Of a DNA stretch of 64,000 nucleotides, positions 25,310 through 34,300 are shown piece after piece (position 1 is the stretch's first letter; each line of letters opens with the position of its first letter). The stretch covers positions 62,001-126,000 of the forward strand of contig NZ_FNCP01000002.1 of the NCBI RefSeq assembly GCF_900100785.1, written 5' to 3'. Under the pieces are notes generated by a model. The model made no database searches. It was not told the origin of the DNA and worked only from the letters and a program-made list of their open reading frames with translations. The translations under genes and the position numbers were made by a program. Source of the DNA: Desulfosporosinus hippei DSM 8344. GTDB taxonomy: Bacteria; Bacillota; Desulfitobacteriia; Desulfitobacteriales; Desulfitobacteriaceae.

Positions 25310-26239
25310 GTGAAATATTCAGGTGAAGATTTTTGGAAGAACTATATGGAGAATTGGTTTGGGGCGGAACTAATTAGCAAATGGAGTGAATATGCGACTG
25401 AAGAGACTATTATATCGAATAACAGAAAGTTACATATAGAGATTTATGATGCTGATAACCCCAATAGTCCAACGTTAATTTTTGCTCATGGAATTGCGGG
25501 GTATGCACGATTGCTATTGCCTTTTTTGATTCCACTACGGGAAAAGGGGTACAACATTATTGCTCCTGACTTGCAAGGATTTGGATATAGTGAGGGACTT
25601 AAGGGTGATTTCGAGTGGGATGTTCATCTTCAAAACCTTTCCGACACAATAAATTATGCAAAACAGAGGTTCAGTGGAAAGGTTATTTTAGGAGGAGCGA
25701 GTATGGGAGGTCCGTTAGCTTATGCAACAGCGGCCCGTTTTGGGGGAATAGATGCACTTGCTTGCTGGTGTCTATGGGATTTTAGCGACAAAGAATTTAT
25801 GTTAAATGAAACTAATACAAAGAACTTTACATATCTGCTTATTCCCGTCTTTAGGATTCTAGGTTCGGTAATGGGGAACTTCAGACTAAAGACATATACG
25901 TTAGTTTCGTATGATACACTTTCTGATTCCAGTGAAATGAATTCATTGGTTAAGGAGGATCCACAAGCAGGTACACATATTTCCCTTAAAGGAGCAGCAA
26001 GTTTAGTAACTCAGAGTAAACCAGACATACCTCATCACGATTTTAAACTTCCAGTATTAGTTGTTCAACCTGGATCTGATCGAATGACTCCTGTAAAATA
26101 TACCAAAAAAACCTTTAGTAAGTTAGGATCAGAGAAAAAGAGGTACATTGAATTAGCGGGAGCAGAACACTTTCCGACCAATAATCAATTTTACAAAAAA
26201 TGGACAGAGGAGTTTGATCATTTTGCGTGTTCATTATAA
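25310..26239 (+). CDS. Alpha/beta hydrolase
   Basis: About 309 aa from GTG 25310 (MKYSGEDFWKNYMENW), after GAGGAGAG. Oxyanion strand FAHGIAG, nucleophile elbow GGASMGG, an acid near SDRMTPV and a histidine in AGAEHFP make a complete catalytic triad arrangement of serine hydrolases with a cap domain. No signal peptide, so cytoplasmic. Substrate unknown; it stands alone among gene fragments. Confidence 0.85.
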   Translation: MKYSGEDFWKNYMENWFGAELISKWSEYATEETIISNNRKLHIEIYDADNPNSPTLIFAHGIAGYARLLLPFLIPLREKGYNIIAPDLQGFGYSEGLKGDFEWDVHLQNLSDTINYAKQRFSGKVILGGASMGGPLAYATAARFGGIDALACWCLWDFSDKEFMLNETNTKNFTYLLIPVFRILGSVMGNFRLKTYTLVSYDTLSDSSEMNSLVKEDPQAGTHISLKGAASLVTQSKPDIPHHDFKLPVLVVQPGSDRMTPVKYTKKTFSKLGSEKKRYIELAGAEHFPTNNQFYKKWTEEFDHFACSL

Positions 26240-26329
26240 CCGTTTCGCAGAGCAAAACCCAAGGAGCTGAGTCATGAGAATCATGCAATGGCTGTGGGCG
26301 TTTTGTCCTTGGAAGATCATAGATATTTT

Positions 26330-26533
26330 TCAAGGTTTTTTCGTAATGGAAAATATCCTCTCAATATAATGTGGTATTGCTCTCTCCCCCACATGAGCAA
26401 ACATGCCAGTCATCTCATCAGCAATCAGGAATTTTGTTTCCGGACTTAAAGCCCGGACGACACTAAACCTTTGCAATTCCCCGCCGGATAATTCATTAGG
26501 CCAGCGGGATAACCATTCTGGCTGGATACCCAA
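26330..26533 (-). pseudogene. Fragment of a NikE/DppF-type ABC ATPase
   Basis: MGIQPEWLSRWPNELSGGEL followed by FSVVRALSPETKFLIADEMT covers the signature and Walker B region of a peptide/nickel-type ATPase. The Walker A half and the C-terminus are missing, and the aspartate-rich D-loop is eroded (GMFAHVG). A relic of another metal or peptide importer. Confidence 0.7.
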
Positions 26534-26565
26534 ACCAGTAATGGAGAATTCAGACTGCTACGTGG

Positions 26566-26592
26566 AAAAGAGCCGTAAAAGGCTCTTTTTTA
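26566..26592 (+). terminator. Terminator-like hairpin
   Basis: AAAAGAGCC / GGCTCTTTTTT with a 6-base loop. Similar in wording to the one at 23511; no intact gene feeds it. Confidence 0.6.
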
Positions 26593-26746
26593 GTTTGTCA
26601 CAGATGAGGGTTTGAACACATATGCTTTGAGTAAGGTTGTTCAAATACATCTACATTTTTGACTGAGGCTGCATGGGAAGATAGAGAGAGGCTGTGAGTC
26701 AGCGAGGGTAGGTGCCATAATAGATAGGATATAGGGGGTGGTATAT

Positions 26747-27193
26747 ATGAGTATTCCACTAATAGAAAAGGTCGTAAAAGAATTAGAAGAGTATCTGAAA
26801 ACTGACCTTTACCAAGTTCCAAGGAAACGGATAATGTTTAACGGCATATTAAACGATGGAAGTACTGTGACTGTTTGTACGCCACAGACTAAGTTAATTC
26901 CCAGAGGGTGTGGGCGTATTGAACTAACGACGGTTCAAGTGTCGATATTGAACAATGCTGACCATTCGATTCTTGCCTTTCGCCTAGAAGATAATCGAGT
27001 TTATTACTTGGACTTCCGTAACTTGAAGCCCTATCTTACAGAGGAAGCAGCTTACTACAGCGAAAAACGAGGAATAACCCTTTGGCAGCTTTATATTTGG
27101 AATTTCTGTATTCAAATATTACGGAACAAGAATCACGTGGCCATATCCCCCAATCGCTTAACAGAGTTGGGAGATTATTACTTGGGACTCTGA
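26747..27193 (+). CDS. Hypothetical protein
   Basis: 148 aa from ATG 26747 (MSIPLIEKVVKELEEYLK), with GGGGGTGG upstream. Soluble, mixed alpha/beta pattern: an N-terminal amphipathic helix, then strands (MFNGILNDGSTVTVCTP, DNRVYYLDFRNLKPYL) and a C-terminal Trp/Tyr-rich helix. I do not recognise the family. It ends just before a decayed DUF3102 copy. Codon use is like its neighbours. Confidence 0.6.
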   Translation: MSIPLIEKVVKELEEYLKTDLYQVPRKRIMFNGILNDGSTVTVCTPQTKLIPRGCGRIELTTVQVSILNNADHSILAFRLEDNRVYYLDFRNLKPYLTEEAAYYSEKRGITLWQLYIWNFCIQILRNKNHVAISPNRLTELGDYYLGL

Positions 27194-27218
27194 TCAGAGA
27201 GAAATAAAAATGCACATG

Positions 27219-27405
27219 AGCTTGGTGGTGCCGGTGAGCTATTCCCAGCGCAGGGCCAACAAGCTGATGCAGCTTTATAAAGAGTATGGAGATAAACTAT
27301 TCGCTGACGGCCCGGGGGAAGGCAGGTCAAATTCGCCGACGTGGGCGAATTTGACCTACAACTAGGCTCTTCTCCTGCTGGGAATTCCGGAAGATGAGAA
27401 CAGTT
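27219..27405 (+). pseudogene. Decayed DUF3102 gene fragment
   Basis: Closely matches 22350-22530 of the intact DUF3102 gene (GCCAACAAGCTGATGCAGC and flanks). It carries in-frame stops (TAG after GACCTACAAC) and no start. The palindrome arms of the parent gene are preserved at 27324-27357. Confidence 0.85.
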
Positions 27406-27472
27406 GCTTGGGCAAATTTTATACGTAGGTGATGCTTGAGGTTAGGAGCATGGAGAATAGAGGGGATGAAAA

Positions 27473-28432
27473 TTACTTATAACCGGCTTCCCACAACATG
27501 TTCCGAGCTTGCGTAACCGAGAAACCTCTATTCTTTTCAGTTTGGGATTCAGTATCTCTTGGATTGGCCCCATATTCTGCATAAAGCTGATTAACACCAG
27601 CTAACAGCGACATTTGAGTAACCTCATGAGCATTCATAGCTCTCTGCGGGCGAGTTACTAATCGAGCGACTGCGGCAATTTTGGTCAACTCTATGGCAGA
27701 AATTTGCCCTTTTTCATATAAAGGGGTTCCTTTGACTGGGGTTCGTCGCATAACTGCCATAACTTTAACATCATAATCCCTTGCTCTAATCATTTCTGCT
27801 GCTAATTCATCATAGGAGTGCTCAGGTCCGATAGGCTCGACACAATAGTACAATTCCAAACCAGCATCGCGAACTGCATTAAGAGTATTTATCCTAGTCT
27901 CAGGTTTTAAGGTAGTATCAATACCTTCTCTTAAGCGGTTGATGTGATAAACTCCTGTGAAACCAATATCTTTAAGCCTTTTTGACGTTTCATGAACAAA
28001 ATCTCCTATATTGGCAACAAATCTAATATTGTCAGGCAAGTTCTTTCTTGCGATTTTTGCAATATCCATAAAATCGTTGATTGGATAATCTGCCGTTGTC
28101 ATTAAGAAAAAATCATTAATACCATTGGTAAGCAATAAATCCAGCTCTGATAATATTTCCGCTATGTTTTTTCTTTGTGTAACTGGTAGGGAATAGTGGT
28201 CTTGTCCCATTGAACAAAATTTACAGTTTACTGAACAAGGCTCTGCATTTATGCCTATTTGAGCAAAAATCAAACCTTTATTATCGTATTCAGTACGAGA
28301 CAAGTAATTTGCAGTAGCTAGCAGCTTGTAAAAGTCTTCAGAATAGTAATCAACATTCAATAGTGTAATAGCATCTTTTTGGTCTAAAAGCTTTCCCTCT
28401 TGAGCAGATAATAATAGATTGGAAATGGACAC
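27473..28432 (-). CDS. Biotin-synthase-like radical SAM protein
   Basis: 319 aa. Cys66, Cys70 and Cys73 form CSVNCKFC, the radical SAM cluster site. The following TIM-barrel sequence (GINDFFLMTTADYP, YYCVEPIGPEHS, MRRTPVKGTPL) resembles BioB, HydE and PylB-type enzymes. It is not a clear match to any one of them, and its CX3CX2C spacing argues against HmdB, which has CX5CX2C. GTG start after GGGAGGGA. It lies 61 bases after a PadR regulator gene, most likely one operon. Reaction unknown. Confidence 0.75.
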   Translation of the reverse strand: MSISNLLLSAQEGKLLDQKDAITLLNVDYYSEDFYKLLATANYLSRTEYDNKGLIFAQIGINAEPCSVNCKFCSMGQDHYSLPVTQRKNIAEILSELDLLLTNGINDFFLMTTADYPINDFMDIAKIARKNLPDNIRFVANIGDFVHETSKRLKDIGFTGVYHINRLREGIDTTLKPETRINTLNAVRDAGLELYYCVEPIGPEHSYDELAAEMIRARDYDVKVMAVMRRTPVKGTPLYEKGQISAIELTKIAAVARLVTRPQRAMNAHEVTQMSLLAGVNQLYAEYGANPRDTESQTEKNRGFSVTQARNMLWEAGYK

Positions 28433-28493
28433 ATTAATCCCTCCCGTTTTTCACTTTAGAAATTACCTTTCTACATCATTAACGTTTTAATAG

Positions 28494-28901
28494 TTAATCT
28501 TGTGTTAAATTTACATTGTCTGTACTGCGCTTAATTTTAGCGCATACATTGTGTACTTCCGCTAACATCATTCCAATGATTTGACGGTATTCTTCCAAGG
28601 TATTAATCCAGTGAGAAAGGCACTCTTCTCCCTCCTTCGTAATATGGTAAAAAATTTTTGCTGGTCCTGTATCCGTCAAAGACCGGGATGAGATTACTAA
28701 ACCCCGCTGCTCCATGGCTTTAAGTGTGCGATAAACACCTGTTCCATCTGGTTTATGTCCTTTAAACATTGGGGATTCCGCAATTCGTTGGACAATTTTA
28801 TAGCCGTAAAGGTCTTCCTGAGCAAGAATCGTTAAAATCGTTGGCTGAACTAATTTGTCAAGGTTATTACCCGAACAGGGGCATTTGTTAAAATCAAGCA
28901 T
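28494..28901 (-). CDS. PadR-family transcriptional regulator
   Basis: 135 aa with a winged-helix PadR domain: LVQPTILTILAQEDLYGYKI, GTGVYRTLKAMEQRGLV and a C-terminal dimer helix. The N-terminus carries a CPCSG motif (Cys7, Cys9) that might sense metal or redox state. ATG start after TAGGAGAATG. A TTGACA box lies at 28959-28964 on the minus strand, and an AT-rich partly symmetric stretch at 28922-28946 may be its operator. It probably controls itself and the radical SAM gene. Confidence 0.87.
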   Translation of the reverse strand: MLDFNKCPCSGNNLDKLVQPTILTILAQEDLYGYKIVQRIAESPMFKGHKPDGTGVYRTLKAMEQRGLVISSRSLTDTGPAKIFYHITKEGEECLSHWINTLEEYRQIIGMMLAEVHNVCAKIKRSTDNVNLTQD

Positions 28902-29114
28902 AAGACATTCTCCTATAGTAGATATAGTCTAGTATAAGAATATAATATTGGCAATGTTTGTCAAGACGTTTTGTCTGAATTTTTCTGAAACTTCGTTCCA
29001 CCCTCGGCAGAAGCGCACCAATCTCAATGGAATGATTGTCCTCACTCAAAAAAAGTTTAACAAGGATACAAGAAAGATAGATGGGTATGGTAACCTATTC
29101 TTAGAGGTGGGAAC

Positions 29115-29792
29115 ATGACGATTAAGTTGCTGTTAGTTGAAGATGATCAAGAGATACGGGAAATCATCACCGATTATTTTACAGAGAAAAGCAGCGGGAC
29201 CTTCAGGCTGGATTCGGCCCAGAGCGGGGAGGAAGGCCGGCAGAAATGCCTTGAGCAGGAATATGATTTAGTGCTGCTGGATGTAATGCTGCCGGAGGTA
29301 GACGGATTTACCATCTGCCGGGAGATCCGGCAAAGAAGCAATGTGCCCATAATTTTTCTGACGGCCAGACATCAGGAGCGGGACCGCTTACAGGGATATC
29401 ACCTGGGCTGTGATGATTACATCGTTAAGCCCTTTTCCCTGGCGGAGCTGTACGCCAAGGTTACGGCTTTGCTCAGACGGGCTAAAGGGATGGCCAGCTT
29501 TGAGATGATTTCAGCCGGCAGCATCAGGATGAACCTTTTTCGCTGTCAGGTATTTGTCAATGACCATGAAGCAGTTCTGGCTCCCATGGAATTTGCCATT
29601 TTAAAAGTACTCCTGGAGAACCGCGGCGGGATCGTGAGCCGGGAAAGCCTGCTCATCCGCATCTGGGGCTATGACTTTGCAGGGAATGACAGAGTCGTGG
29701 ACAACCATGTGAAAAAATTGCGCCAAGCCCTGGGGGAGGCTGCAAGGCAAATTAAAACCGTCATTAAACGAGGGTACAAATTGGAGGGATAG
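29115..29792 (+). CDS. OmpR/PhoB-family response regulator
   Basis: 225 aa: receiver domain (acidic EDD, phospho-acceptor in LVLLDVMLPEVDG, Thr in FLTAR, Lys in YIVKPFS) followed by a winged-helix DNA-binding domain (MEFAILKVLLENRGGIVSRE, DNHVKKLRQALG). ATG after AGAGGTGGGAAC. The sensor kinase gene follows after 2 bases. The target genes are not evident: no transporter or resistance gene follows in this window. Confidence 0.93.
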   Translation: MTIKLLLVEDDQEIREIITDYFTEKSSGTFRLDSAQSGEEGRQKCLEQEYDLVLLDVMLPEVDGFTICREIRQRSNVPIIFLTARHQERDRLQGYHLGCDDYIVKPFSLAELYAKVTALLRRAKGMASFEMISAGSIRMNLFRCQVFVNDHEAVLAPMEFAILKVLLENRGGIVSRESLLIRIWGYDFAGNDRVVDNHVKKLRQALGEAARQIKTVIKRGYKLEG

Positions 29793-29794
29793 CA

Positions 29795-31504
29795 GTGCAG
29801 AGAAATAAGATAAAGAGGAAAATCTATCTCCGCATCGTGGGGACATTAATGGCCACTTACCTGGTGCTGATGACAGCTTTCAGCCTGTTTCTGATATCCA
29901 GGGAGAAGGAAGTAAACGTCTTACAGCTGGGTACCCTTGCTTTGCAGGTCAATAACAGGGTTGAAGATATCCTGGGGGACACCACGGAGAGCAGTGGGCC
30001 AGGGAGGGATACGGCGAAGCTGAAAAAGGAATTGGCGAAACAAATTTCTTTCATAAGCTATTCGGGAGCAGAAGCCGCCCTCTATTCAGGGGATTACAGT
30101 CTGATTTACAACACCAACGATTACTGGGAATGCAGCTATACAGAATATAGTGAAGGCAGTAAAAATTATAACGGGTATGGCTATTTAAACCCCCGGGAGT
30201 GGTTTAGTGAAGAAGAGACGTCGGAACTGGAAAATTATCTGAACGCCCGGCCTCAGGCGGAAAAGGCTGGTGATCTGGCCGGATATTCTCTCGATTTGGA
30301 GGGACTCTGGGTGGATAATGAAATGATTATTCCCGAGAAAATTAAAGTGGTGCCTATGTATGCAAACACTTTCGACGAAGAGGGGCAGCTTAAGTCAAGC
30401 AGCGGAACACACTTAAAGGCAATAACGTATACTTCGGACTACGAGCAAAATAGCAAAAAATTACCCTATTTCAAATATGGCGGCATTCAGCCTGCCAATA
30501 ACCGCCTTCTTGATCCGGCGGAAGCAGCCGGCCTGCGTGAGCTGGTTCTAGATCAGGAAAAGTTAAAGGAAGCTGTCCGGCATTTTCCGGATAAGGATTA
30601 TAACTTCAGCGAAAGGGTGAGGGGGCTGACCTATCACTTCTATTGGCCCCAGCCTCACCAAAATACGGTAAAATTGACGGATGACCAAGGCAATTACAGC
30701 GAATTCTGGACCGTCTTTGCCCGCCAGGTCAATCTTTGGGATGAATGTCGGGAAACCCTGGTCTTTGTCTGGGGTGCCTGCCTGATCACCTTTCTCAGCG
30801 TAGCTTTAATACTGGCCGGCCAAACCTATAAAACCTATCGCCAGCGGGAGGAGCTGGAACAATTCCGCAGGGATACCGCCAGCGCGTTGGCCCATGATCT
30901 GAAAACCCCTCTCAGTATTATTTCCGGCTATGCCCAGAATCTCACGGAAAATGTCCGGACGGAAAAGAGGGAGCACTATGCGGCGGGCATCCAAACCAAT
31001 GTGGAGCGGATGGATGAGATTATCCGGGAAATCCTGGAGTTGTCCGGATTAGAAGCCGGTTTGCTGCCAATAAAATCCGAGGAGGTTTCACTTCAAGCAG
31101 TGTGTACTCAGGTCATAGATCGTTACCGCCAGGTTTGTGCTGAAAAGCTCATTCAGATAAGTTTGGAAGGGGAGGCAGTAGTCAAAGCAGACCCCTCCTT
31201 AATGGAACGGGTGATTGATAATCTTTTGGTCAACGCTCTGGATAATACCCCGGAAGGGGGAAGAATCGGGCTGGAAATCAGTGCCGGTACCTTTTCGCTG
31301 TTTAATAGCGGCAGCCATATTCCTGAGGAAAAGATTGAAGAAATCTGGCTGCCCTATAAAAAAGGGGATGAGTCGCGGGGAAGGACTAAGGGCACGGGCC
31401 TGGGGCTGGCAATTGCCCGGACGATCCTGGAATTATTTCACTTCAGCTATGGGGCCAAAAACACAGGAGAAGGCGTGGTATTCTGGTTTAAATTTATCAT
31501 TTAA
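29795..31504 (+). CDS. Membrane sensor histidine kinase
   Basis: 569 aa. Two membrane helices (about residues 14-34 and 325-345) enclose a large external sensor domain of nearly 290 residues. The kinase core follows: H-box ALAHDLKTPLS, N-box NLLVNALDNTPEGG and G-box GTGLGLAIAR. No clear HAMP domain. GTG start just after the regulator gene stop. The external domain is rich in Tyr, Asn and Glu and is not recognised, so the signal is unknown. Confidence 0.92.
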   Translation: MQRNKIKRKIYLRIVGTLMATYLVLMTAFSLFLISREKEVNVLQLGTLALQVNNRVEDILGDTTESSGPGRDTAKLKKELAKQISFISYSGAEAALYSGDYSLIYNTNDYWECSYTEYSEGSKNYNGYGYLNPREWFSEEETSELENYLNARPQAEKAGDLAGYSLDLEGLWVDNEMIIPEKIKVVPMYANTFDEEGQLKSSSGTHLKAITYTSDYEQNSKKLPYFKYGGIQPANNRLLDPAEAAGLRELVLDQEKLKEAVRHFPDKDYNFSERVRGLTYHFYWPQPHQNTVKLTDDQGNYSEFWTVFARQVNLWDECRETLVFVWGACLITFLSVALILAGQTYKTYRQREELEQFRRDTASALAHDLKTPLSIISGYAQNLTENVRTEKREHYAAGIQTNVERMDEIIREILELSGLEAGLLPIKSEEVSLQAVCTQVIDRYRQVCAEKLIQISLEGEAVVKADPSLMERVIDNLLVNALDNTPEGGRIGLEISAGTFSLFNSGSHIPEEKIEEIWLPYKKGDESRGRTKGTGLGLAIARTILELFHFSYGAKNTGEGVVFWFKFII

Positions 31505-32034
31505 CCTAACCATCCGGCCGCCTCTCTGTTCCGGAGGCGCAGGGCTTTAAGCCGGTGACAATTTTCCCTGATGAAGGGGTTTTCACCTACCTGCAGGTTG
31601 AATTTTCCCAAAAAGTTGCTGTCAAAGCGCTTTTTTGGGTTGTGTTTTATCTCGGGGGGCTGCTCTATAGAGAAGCATTGAAAAGTAGCAAAGCCGCGGG
31701 ATTAAGATCCGCGGCTTTGCTACCTGATTTGAAGCAGGGTAATATTATGTTCAGGAGAATATTTCTTCCTTGAAAAAATTAAGTCTTGAGATGGTTCAAA
31801 GAACTAAAAATAAAGGGTTTTGTAGAAAATCGGAGAATAGTAAAATCATGGAAGAGGATATTCTAAGTCTGTTTTTGTATCAGGAAAAGAGATAACTGGC
31901 TGATTATCAAATTCAAATATACAGGAGACAGGGTAAAAAGATCAGAAGCTGCGCAGGACGGCCTTGGATCTAAAAAGAAAGACATTGTAGGATTATGCAC
32001 AATAAAGGTTATTTGGATAATGAGAGGTATAGAT
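31505..32034. other. Gene-free stretch with one strong hairpin and a short repeat
   Basis: A 15-bp perfect inverted repeat, GTAGCAAAGCCGCGG (31685-31699) and its complement (31709-31723), could end the two-component operon, though no T-run follows. The 21-base repeat shared with 25137 is at 31833-31853. The weak open frames here show no coding pattern. Confidence 0.6.
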
Positions 32035-32571
32035 ATGGCAATTTTAAAGACTAAAAGACTGATATTACGCCCCTTACTAACCAACGATTTAGAGGATGTT
32101 TTTAATTATTCTTCTACGCCAAATGTCGGACCAAATGCAGGTTGGAAGCCGCATGAGAGTAAAGAAGAAACACTTGAAATAATGAAGGCTATTTTTCTGA
32201 ACAAGGAAACAGTGTGGGGAATAGAAGAAAAAGAAACAGGAAGAATTATTGGCTCCATAGGTCTAATTGATGACCCAAAACGAGAATGTGATATGGTGAA
32301 AATGATCGGATATGCAATTGGTGAAGCTTATTGGGGCAAAGGATTTATGACAGAGGCTGTTAACGTTGTGATAAAATTTGGTTTTGAGGAATTACATTTG
32401 TTAGCAATTTCAGCTTATTGTTTTCCTTTCAACATACGCTCAAAGAATATTATAAAGAAGTGTAATTTTGATTATGAAGGAACATTGAAAATGGCGGAGA
32501 AGATATTCAATGGCAATATTTATGATAATGATTGCTATTTATTGACGGAACAAAGGTACTACTTCAAATGA
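32035..32571 (+). CDS. GNAT acetyltransferase, RimJ/RimL type
   Basis: About 178 aa from ATG 32035, seven bases after GAGAGG. Begins ILKTKRLILRPLLTNDLEDV, the standard first strand, and carries the acetyl-CoA loop region IGYAIGEAYWGKGFMTEAV and the NIRSKNIIKKCNF stretch. Predicted to acetylate an amino group of a protein or small molecule; substrate unknown. Low-GC codon use like the following genes. Confidence 0.88.
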   Translation: MAILKTKRLILRPLLTNDLEDVFNYSSTPNVGPNAGWKPHESKEETLEIMKAIFLNKETVWGIEEKETGRIIGSIGLIDDPKRECDMVKMIGYAIGEAYWGKGFMTEAVNVVIKFGFEELHLLAISAYCFPFNIRSKNIIKKCNFDYEGTLKMAEKIFNGNIYDNDCYLLTEQRYYFK

Positions 32572-32617
32572 ACATAATCAATTCACTAAGAACCAGGAAG
32601 GAATTTTGAGGTGAAAT

Positions 32618-33266
32618 ATGAGTGTAAAGAAATTTTTTTGGGAAGACCCATACCGCACCACGTTAGATGCCAAAGTTACTTCAGTTACAGACAATGTAAT
32701 TACAGTAGATAGAACGATTGCGTTTGCTTTTTCAGGTGGACAAGCGTCAGATTGTGGAACCATCAATGGATATAACATTATTCGTGCAGAAAAGGTGGGT
32801 AAAGAGATCTTTTATACTCTAGACGGTGAGTATGATATTAATCTTGGCGATGAAGTAATTCATTGTGATCGATTGGGAAAAACGATATCGCATAATGAAG
32901 CTTCACTTTGCAGCAGAAATTATCCTAGAGCTTGTTTATCAGAACTTTGGTTATCCAGAGAAAATCGGGGCAAATATTTCGGACACTAAAGCCAAAGTTG
33001 ACTTTGTATGGAATGGAAATATCTCCGAAACATTTTCATTCTTATATAGTGAAGCGAATCGATTAATCGAACTGAATCTACCAATTACCAGTGACTTCAG
33101 TAATGTAGAAGCTGAAGAAAGGTATTGGGAAGTTTTAGGTTTTGGTAAGGTATCTTGTGGAGGCACACATATAAAAACAACAGGGGAAATTGGACCAATT
33201 AAGCTAAAGCGTGACAATATAGGAAAGAACAAAGAAAGAATTGAAATCACTTTGGTCAATCCTTAA
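32618..33266 (+). pseudogene. Frameshifted alanyl-tRNA editing protein (AlaX-type)
   Basis: The first frame (32618 to about 32866) gives FFWEDPYRTTLDAKV and AFAFSGGQASDCGTI. The protein continues in another frame (VIDWEKRYRIMKLHFAAEIIL, then CGGTHIKTTGEIGPIKL near the end). One base change near 32860-32868 would restore a protein of about 215 aa. AlaX-type proteins clear mischarged Ser or Gly from tRNA-Ala. The CGGTH metal site is kept; the HxxxH site reads HFAAE. Either an inactivated gene or a sequencing error. Confidence 0.85.
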
Positions 33267-33432
33267 AAGGGGTAGACATCGTTTATCACGCCTTCAACGT
33301 TATCTGAAACGGCTAGATCAAAGGGGTAAGTATTTTGGGAGCGGGCCATGTTCTGCGTTATTTGCTCCAATTGTCCAACGAATAATTTAGTCTATATAGT
33401 CTATCTGCTCTTTTGAGAAGGGTGTTGTATCT

Positions 33433-33960
33433 GTGAAAAAGAATTTTTTTACTGTAGTCATATTAGTCGTCAGTTTAACGACGATGGTTGGATGCGGGAC
33501 AAGGGTATCGAAGGACATTGAGAACACTGGAAACGTAAACCAGCCATCCAATATAGGGAGTGACAAAAATCCTCAAGGTGCTGATATAACATACGTGAAT
33601 GAGAAGTATGGTTTTAGTCTCGTTTTCCCCGGTTATTGGCAGGATCAATATAACGTTGAAGATGTACACGGTATTGGTGTAAGAATACATCATAAGCCAA
33701 CCTGGTTAAAAAATGGGGCAGGAACTCTTTTTCAAATAACGGTTTTTGATAAATCTAAAGATGAATGGAACACACAGGTAAAAACAGCCGTAGAAACAAT
33801 AGGACTGTGGAAGATATATGAAAATGAGAAAGAAGTCTTAGGATTTTCATCACCAACAGATGTACAGTATATTCCAGATGATAAGTTGTTAAGCAGTAAA
33901 TATATGAAAATGGAAAATGACGTTTTGAAGATAGTGGAGACCTTTGAAAAACTAAACTAG
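33433..33960 (+). CDS. Predicted lipoprotein of unknown function
   Basis: 175 aa with a lipoprotein signal: KKNF, hydrophobic core, lipobox MVGC (Cys21). The mature part has a low-complexity Asn/Ser/Gly linker and then YVNEKYGFSLVFPGYWQDQY. That pattern resembles small PsbP-like or DUF4367-like surface domains in Firmicutes, without a firm match. GTG start after GAAGGGTG. Anchored outside the membrane. Confidence 0.7.
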   Translation: MKKNFFTVVILVVSLTTMVGCGTRVSKDIENTGNVNQPSNIGSDKNPQGADITYVNEKYGFSLVFPGYWQDQYNVEDVHGIGVRIHHKPTWLKNGAGTLFQITVFDKSKDEWNTQVKTAVETIGLWKIYENEKEVLGFSSPTDVQYIPDDKLLSSKYMKMENDVLKIVETFEKLN

Positions 33961-34300
33961 TACTTGAGGGATGCCAGACTTCAGGGTTGCAGCAATCGGG
34001 GAGATTAATGTATTGTCTCTTATAACATATGGCATAAGGCTAGGTAACAAGGATTCAAAATCAACCTAGCTCTCGAAGGTTAGGATTTGCATTAATGATA
34101 TTTAACTGTAATAATTGGTCAATATTTTGGACGCGGTCTTAGTCCTTCGATATAGTTTATAAGTTGCCAAGTGGTGTCTTAGTAGGGTCACTCTTTTTGC
34201 TTATGGCATTCTGTAACAGAATTTATTCCGAAAGGGAAAAGCTTAAGGAATGGTGCGGATAAAAATAGGTATTTTCTACCTAAGAAAGTCGAGGATGCAT
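33961..34300. other. Intergenic stretch without recognised features
   Basis: About 340 AT-rich bases between two lipoprotein genes. No hairpin with a T-run, no riboswitch core and no convincing small gene was seen. It presumably holds the promoter of the following gene. Confidence 0.5.

Noticed and set aside
28922-28966. A defined sigma-A promoter and PadR operator
   Set aside because: A TTGACA box is present, but no -10 at proper spacing and only partial symmetry, so it is mentioned only with the PadR gene.
31555-31773. A 72-codon frame after the histidine kinase
   Set aside because: It runs through the 15-bp inverted repeat and has no domain pattern or good ribosome binding site.
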